Below, piece by piece: positions 36,365 through 36,404 of a stretch of DNA of 36,404 bases. Made by a program: the position numbers and the translations under genes. Below the pieces are notes generated by a model. It saw only the letters and a program-made list of their open reading frames with translations, had not been told where the DNA came from and did no database searches. Source of the DNA: an uncultured Bacillota bacterium (GTDB lineage Bacteria; Bacillota; Clostridia; Christensenellales; UBA1242); assembly GCA_947088415.1 (NCBI GenBank), contig CAMUGK010000001.1, positions 1 to 36,404 of the forward strand, read 5' to 3'. Position 1 is the first letter of the stretch, and every line of letters begins with the position of its first letter.

Positions 36365-36404
36365 AGCTTCTCCTTTATATATAGATAATATAGCATAATT
36401 AAGG

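Overview
The window looks like chromosomal DNA from an AT-rich, low-GC Gram-positive bacterium, most likely an uncultured Clostridia-like member of the Bacillota. The reasons are the T-box in front of aminoacyl-tRNA synthetases, TilS, a YitT/DUF2179 protein, LemA, DegV, DUF1846, TlyA, lipoboxes of the LVGC type, strong AGGAGG ribosome sites and sigma-A type promoters (TTGACA-17-TATAAT). TGA behaves as a stop codon. No taxonomic marker allows a finer call.

Layout. 1-6,600: a partial unknown gene, two leftward genes (one SecB-like), tilS, a YitT-family membrane protein, lemA and a ferritin-like diiron protein. 6,600-8,800: a cysteine amidase-domain protein, tRNA-Leu(UAG), the decayed 3' end of a tyrosine recombinase gene, and a GT2 glycosyltransferase split at a G7 tract. 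8,800-12,700: purA, a Ca2+/Na+ exchanger and three unrecognised small genes, one very Cys-rich. 12,700-21,900: a GC-rich hairpin repeat, three small Cro/CI-type repressors with visible operators, uvrB, a short-chain dehydrogenase plus alpha-oxoamine synthase pair that resembles the first two steps of sphingoid-base synthesis, and uvrA. 21,900-25,000: a T-box controlled operon of archaeal-type aspartyl-tRNA synthetase and asnS. 25,000-31,600: an accessory stretch with a tRNA-derived fragment, a repeated structured element around a Nudix gene, tRNA-Ile with a hairpin leader, tRNA-Gly, three small enzymes and two paralogous lipoproteins. 31,600-36,404: tlyA, DUF1846, degV, a secreted protein with an unusual promoter, and a two-TM protein.

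Three threads cross the window. (1) Tandem TGTCGAA heptamers at 10-bp period, matching the Spo0A 0A-box consensus, recur at about nine or ten intergenic places, including upstream of all three lipoprotein genes and between divergent tRNA promoters. (2) uvrA, yitT and a YdeI-like gene, and nearly uvrB, have a -10 hexamer placed so that transcription would start on the A of the ATG, with no ribosome-binding site: probable leaderless mRNAs. (3) The only two G/C7 homopolymers noticed sit where length change would switch a gene: inside a glycosyltransferase reading frame and between the -35 and -10 of a secreted-protein gene.

All product calls come from reading the translated sequence; no search was run. 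Family assignments for the small proteins are tentative.
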